DNA of 64,000 nt from Sipunculus nudus (taxonomy: Eukaryota > Annelida > Sipuncula > Golfingiida > Sipunculidae), in NCBI GenBank assembly GCA_026874595.1, contig CM049306.1, positions 22,183,019-22,247,018 on the forward strand, given 5' to 3'. The notes under the pieces were generated by a model that was not told the DNA's origin, made no database searches, and saw nothing but the letters and a program-made list of their open reading frames with translations. Below are positions 59,038 through 64,000 of this stretch, piece after piece. A program made the position numbers and the translations under genes. Position 1 is the stretch's first letter; the number at the start of each line of letters is the position of its first letter.

Positions 59038-59123
59038 AAAAGATAACAAACGTGTCCAAGAAGAGCGCACCGAGGAAAGGCCTACGTGTGCCGAAGATTG
59101 AGGTCAAAATCAGAGCCAAACCA
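59038..59123 (+). other. Possible coding exon, weak
   Basis: One frame is open across a basic stretch (SKKSAPRKGLRVPKIEVKI) and ends at a donor-like CCAG|GTAAAC. The upstream AG is poor and the preceding sequence is a dispersed repeat, so this may be chance. Confidence 0.2.
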
Positions 59124-59129
59124 GGTAAA

Positions 59130-60607
59130 CCTTTGTACAGTAAAAGCCAAATGCGTTTTGATTATACAGATATCATGGAATAAAACTAAATATGTATTTA
59201 TGGTGTATTCTATCGGCGGCGATGTATCGCGCTACATGATCGTATCGTATGTAACAATACAGGACTAGCATGGAGCCCTAGCTGTAAAGACGTACCGTCA
59301 GTGAAGGCGGCATTAAACAAAATACTGCTGTACAAGTCAAAGTTATAAAATATATACCAGTCAGTGGTATATTGACAGTGTTTTCTGTGCAACAAACACA
59401 TGTTATTATCAGGCCATCTGTGCTGCAAGGCAAGGAACCTCAGCACTGAGATCTGTATATTATTCATATGCACATACCAACAGTGAGACAACTGCTATCC
59501 TGACAGCAGTATACATCTGTCCAAATTCTGGCTCACGCAATGCCGTGAGCCAGACTGAAACAGTGAAGACCATTTGCGTCCGCTTGTCAGTGCGAGATTG
59601 GAAAACGAAAATCACTTTGGCAGAGACCCAGTGCCAAGTGTGTCCCGTATATTTATTGACAGGACACACTAAGAAGGTAATTCCATTAGTGCAATTTCAG
59701 TAATGCGAGGAACTTAGTGTAAAATCATGTTAACTGATTGAAGGAAAAACAAACATCATCCATGGTCAATTATCATTTGATGATTTCTTGTCCCTCTTAA
59801 AGTTATTACTTTTTTACACGCTGAAGATCCCGTCGACATCACACTTATTTTGCAATGTCAGAGCCTGCGTGTCGCATGCTCACAGCCGGTACTCGGTATA
59901 AGACAGTATTATTCGTTGTCGTTCCTAATCATGTATAACCTCATAAAATCATGCAGTTATTCTTTTTGTATTGTATAATCATACTTATAAAGATATCTTG
60001 CTCGCAGTAACAATAAGCTGCTTTTATACGAAAGTTAATTTAAAAGTATATTTGCGGCCATGACCAGGTATTCATACTACATGTCCGCTGCTTCAGGTTC
60101 AAATTCAACACTAGGCGCTTTGGTTGCCACTTTGTGTTTTACCTGCCTTACCTTTCTAAAAAAAAATTCCCCAGATTGTTCAAGATATTGTGACTCTTTG
60201 CATATTCATATGGTTTGATGGACAAGTTGTGGTATAGTCTTTCAGGTCGATGACACGTGGCCTGATGCTGACTATTTCGGGTTTAAAAGCACAAAAAAAT
60301 ACAACAATAATAACTTTACTTATAGTCCCGCTTTCCGCCAAGATATAGACAACATACTGCATATGTATGCCAAGTACGGAATACACAAAATACAGCGCAA
60401 ATGTAATTGGGTGGAATTCTTTCCAGCAGTTCTTTTGTATTTTTCCTGTTTGAAAATGAGCAAATTAATCGGTTCAAATAATCGTCAACCCAACCACTGC
60501 TGAATAACAGACTAATTCAATAAATTATCATAACACGTAAAACTTTAAATTATCACAGGAAATAATCACAGTTGATAAAAAATACCATTAACTCAAATAT
60601 ATATGTG

Positions 60608-60648
<41 letters not shown>

Positions 60649-61824
60649 CATAAAGTACCATTTTAATATAAAATTCTTCCTTATGTATTGATGATAATTC
60701 GTAGAAAGATCTCTGTTGTAGCACTCTCAAAATTTACATCTGCAACCGGTAATAGCTTCTGATTGAGAGGCCCAAGTGAAGAACATCATCACGAAACAAA
60801 GGTGTAAACTTGACAATGTTTTTCATTCTGTCAATTTCATGAGAGCATCAAGTAAATGGGTTGCGACGAGGTGTCTTCCTGACTATTTCCGAGTCGCTGC
60901 ACACTGCGTGCCGGGTAGATGGACCCGGCATATTGATACCAGGCAAGACAAATAAACAGCATGAAAATAAGATTGACATTTGGGTGAAAAACAGGAAACA
61001 TCTGGCTTTACATTTAGAAAAAGTCAACCGCTAAACCAGGAGGTTTCGTTTTATTTTTTAGTGGAATCGTTAAAGGTGTTTCGACCTTCAGGACATTAGT
61101 TCATCAGGACATTAGAATGTATCAGGAAAAAGTCATCATGTACCAACCTAATGGCCAGGAACCTGGTCGCATTTATCACGACAGCAACCGGGCATGTCGG
61201 CCAGACAGCTGACAGCGGAGCTTGACAAATGGTCCACACAGCGTGCCACTGCTCCTCGGAATAAGCAATAGCATCCGATAATTGACCCGCAGCCGCTGGG
61301 ATAATAGCTCATCGCGTCATTTTCACCGACACATCTCAGATAGATGTTCTGGCAAACCTACTCGAAATTCTGGCTTCGTCTTTAGTACACCACCTACAAT
61401 ACCGACAGAGGGCCAGTCCACTTTATTCCGATAATGACCAAGATATCTAATGAAACGGCTTGAATAAACTTGCTGTACTTGGAAATTTGACAATATGACT
61501 GAATTGGGAGGCAGTATAGAACAGCTTCAAAGAATGCTTTCTGTTAAAACCAGCCGAGATTGTGTTGACCGTGTGGGAGGATATTGCGTGAGCGTCACAC
61601 TCGGGTCTTACCTAGTTAGGAAATGAACCACTAGATTGTCTCAGCAATGTTCTGCGTCAGGTCCGGAAAGTCTGAGCTATTACCCATGTGTCACCTGACA
61701 CCTAGAGCCAGTATCTACGTGTCAACTCACACCTAGCAATAACGACTAGAATTCTCATTCTGAAGAATACAAATCTTCGCATTGCTGGGGGGGGGGGTCC
61801 TATTGTGGGATTCACTGATTCGGC
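59130..61824. other. No gene; two perfect hairpins and an AT array
   Basis: Hairpin 59528-59553: CTGGCTCACG, 6-nt loop, CGTGAGCCAG. Hairpin 60909-60930: TGCCGGGT, 6-nt loop, ACCCGGCA. An AT array lies at 60612-60647. No protein or RNA gene recognised in this 2.7 kb. Confidence 0.5.
60612..60647. repeat. (AT)n microsatellite
   Basis: About 36 bp of AT dinucleotides. Confidence 0.95.
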
Positions 61825-62090
61825 ACATATTCCCAGGTTTATTCGGGCATAAGTGATTTTACACTTGTAGATATTCCTTGATTACGTGTTGAATCTAGAT
61901 CATGTACCGGATCCATACCAGAATCTTATTGATTCTTCATTGGCCCATTCCCGAAATGCCTTGAAATTTCATGCGATACCGTTCATGATTGGCGTGAGAA
62001 ATGATGTGGACCATCACACAAACGCACACGTACGAACGGGGATGAACGCATACCCTCCTGTCAATAGGTGCTTTTTTGTGTTTTCTAAAT
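61825..62090 (+). repeat. Unnamed dispersed repeat, copy D
   Basis: Contains GGCACATATTCCCAGGTTTA, GGGCATAAGTG, CCAGAATCTTATTGATTCTT, GAAATGCCTTGAAATTTCA, CGATACCGTTCATGATTG and GATGAACGCATACCCTCCTG in family order. Confidence 0.7.
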
Positions 62091-62639
62091 ATGTTGTGCC
62101 ACATTAAATATCGTCATGGTAAGTATTAAGTGTTTACATAAGATGCATGATTAAAACCTCAACAAAGTTTATTGTACAGGTTACACCAGATTAGATCTCA
62201 GTGTCCTCAACAGTCAACTATTGGTTTCACTGGGTCCACAACAAAAGGTAACTAAGTCTTTTCTTGCCCATGTTTAAAAACCAACAGACAAACAAACTGA
62301 TAAACCAACAGTCCAACTAAAACAAAAAAAAACAGAAAAATGGGTGAAAGCATCACCTCCTTGCCATTATAATCTTGTACATAATTTACAAAATGGTTTT
62401 CATTAATAAGAACGGTATACATGTCATAAGTTTTTATTTAGAAATCCTTCGAGGCAAGGTCCGTTGATAGCCAATTCTAGCAATTGCGTGTACCTTAAAT
62501 TGGCCATAGTAACACGTTATATTTATTCGGTAACCATCGGTGTTTCGATATTTTGATCGTTATGTATTAAAAAATATATACATAAATAAACCAGATACCT
62601 CGCAATCATTTAAAAGCCAAAAACTTAGTTTGAAAGAAT
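62091..62639. other. No recognisable feature
   Basis: AT-rich, nothing identified. Confidence 0.45.
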
Positions 62640-62671
62640 TTTTTTTCCTATTTGACCTTTGCTGCTTTATA

Positions 62672-62745
62672 ACGGAAGTGATTGAAGTCCGACAGTCTTT
62701 ACAATAGAGCAAGATGGCCGACAAACCGATCCCGATGGGGAAAAG
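62672..62745 (+). promoter_or_regulatory. Candidate promoter and first exon (ETS and YY1-like)
   Basis: CGGAAGT near 62674 fits an ETS site. About 40 bp downstream CAAGATGGCCGAC fits a YY1-type initiator in which the ATG is the start codon. The frame reads MADKPIPMGKS with a GTATGA donor-like step after about ten codons. This arrangement is common in animal housekeeping promoters. No downstream exon was recognised. Confidence 0.25.
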
Positions 62746-62790
62746 TATGACTCTATAATTGTAAAACCCCATTAGGAATAATAACGTCAT

Positions 62791-64000
62791 TGATAAAAAA
62801 ATAAAATAAAATAATCTTATAGTTTGACCATAAAATTAACATTTTACTGGATGTGTAACATTTTTACGCCGAGAATAAATACTAAATTTTTAAAATTTCA
62901 TACTTGAAACCTTTTTAGAAACATGTACAATAGCTATTCAATAACACCTACCCAACCGAATAGCAATTTATATATTCAGGAGAGCTTCCTGAAAGTAAGT
63001 AAAAAATGTGAAGTGTTTACTACTCAGAAAATTATTTCTCAAAAGTTATATTATGTGAAATGCGTGGTAATTACGCTACGACCTCCAAGGCTTTTGCGAA
63101 AAATGAACGGACCAACCGCACCTACGCAGATCCTTAGGCTGCAAGAAGAACATAATATACGGGCTGTGTTAATGAGTAACGACCCACGGATATAACATCC
63201 ATGTATCATATGTAATGACGGGGCAAGGGCACGGCAACCTTAATCACAAACTAATCTATCGCCAGATTTAAAAGATTAATTGGTAACGCTTTTTCTGCCA
63301 TGCTGGTGATTCATCTTCAATTTGTATTTTTTATTTTTGTATTTGGATCTTATATTCAAGAATCAGGACATTTGATTTATTAACCACCGACCTTAAGATA
63401 ACAAAGGAGTTTGGATCTGCAACGTTATGTGTGGGATAGAACTGATAAAATCTTGTTGACATAATTCCTTACCGCACTGTTTTTCTTTCTTACTCATTTT
63501 GGTTTTGGTTTAACAATGCAAGATAAATAACGGAAGCATCTTAAATATCTAGGCTTCAATATTTATTAATCAATATTCTTGCTATCGATTAATGACTAGT
63601 TCTTTTTATATGTGTGTGTTTGTATGTTTCTGGAATTATGTCTAGTTTTTGTTGTTGTTCTTTACACGTCCGTTTGTTTCCTACATACATGTATTTGTTG
63701 CATTTTCTGCATTAAATTGTCTGATTCACATTTAAGATTACCTAATGTGAGGATCCATGTGACTCGATAGTTAATTAAATTTATACCAATAGTCTTTTGT
63801 ATGCTTTGGTTAATAAAAAATATTGAGCCAGCTTGGTTGTTTCTAACTTCCTATTACAATAATATATGTAGCTACCAACCTTCTTCCAATGGAGGGTAAC
63901 CATTAACCCATTTTTACGACCAAACTTATCAAAATTTAGAGGCTGGACCCCAAGTATATAATGTTGTAGATCGGTAATCATTTGTTGATCATGATGTTCG
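62791..64000. other. No established gene
   Basis: A 90-codon frame at 62923-63195 has no recognised homology and includes an internal donor-like GTAAGT near 62995. Otherwise AT-rich. Confidence 0.4.

Noticed and set aside
1-64000. CRISPR array or bacterial defence system
   Set aside because: No spaced direct repeats with unique spacers, no operons, and clearly eukaryotic repeats.

Overview
The window looks like repeat-rich, AT-rich nuclear DNA of a marine invertebrate, most likely a bivalve or other mollusc. That placement is inference from the mixture seen: many long AT dinucleotide arrays, Gmr1-type Ty3/gypsy, Harbinger, an RT/GIY-YIG-type retroelement relic and several small dispersed repeat families. 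There is no bacterial gene organisation, no rRNA and no intact tRNA. I find no convincing complete host gene. Almost everything that can be supported is mobile-element sequence, mostly decayed.

Layout. 1-12.5 kb is largely unannotatable AT-rich DNA with microsatellites, a 0.7 kb inverted-repeat (foldback) element at 6.16-6.87 kb and poly-G/C-bearing MITE-like repeats. At 12.55-13.27 kb a small dispersed repeat is followed by a complete miniature LTR element (TRIM, 431 bp) with tRNA-like boxes inside its LTRs. From 14.34 to 21.03 kb two matching terminal inverted repeats and ACATGT-rich subterminal blocks bracket about 6.7 kb with no recognisable transposase but with a roughly 57-bp minisatellite. 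A minus-strand reverse-transcriptase relic follows at 21.2-22.3 kb. From 23 to 33 kb there is one possible terminal exon, microsatellites and dispersed repeats.

33.46-40.17 kb is a full-length but broken Ty3/gypsy element whose pol order is protease, integrase, reverse transcriptase, RNase H. Integrase lies before RT, which is the Gmr1 arrangement, and its gag has a SCAN-like capsid. From 40 to 53 kb there are small repeats, a 1.6 kb TIR element with 5-bp target duplications, a 324-bp tandem repeat ending in a hairpin, and a possible two-exon noncoding transcript. At 53.27-56.28 kb a second TRIM is cut off by a decayed Harbinger element (subterminal repeats, transposase, convergent accessory gene). 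The rest holds further dispersed repeats, hairpins and one candidate promoter/first exon near 62.7 kb.

What works together: gag, PR, INT, RT and RNaseH of the gypsy element form one retrotransposition unit between its LTRs; the Harbinger transposase and its opposite-strand partner form a second unit; TRIMs and MITE-like repeats have no coding capacity and would depend on enzymes supplied elsewhere. All coding units carry stops, frameshifts or deletions. The most notable items are the TRIM with Pol III-like boxes in its LTR, the permuted Gmr1-type element with its SCAN-type gag, the 6.7-kb TIR-bounded block, and a four-copy unnamed repeat family.
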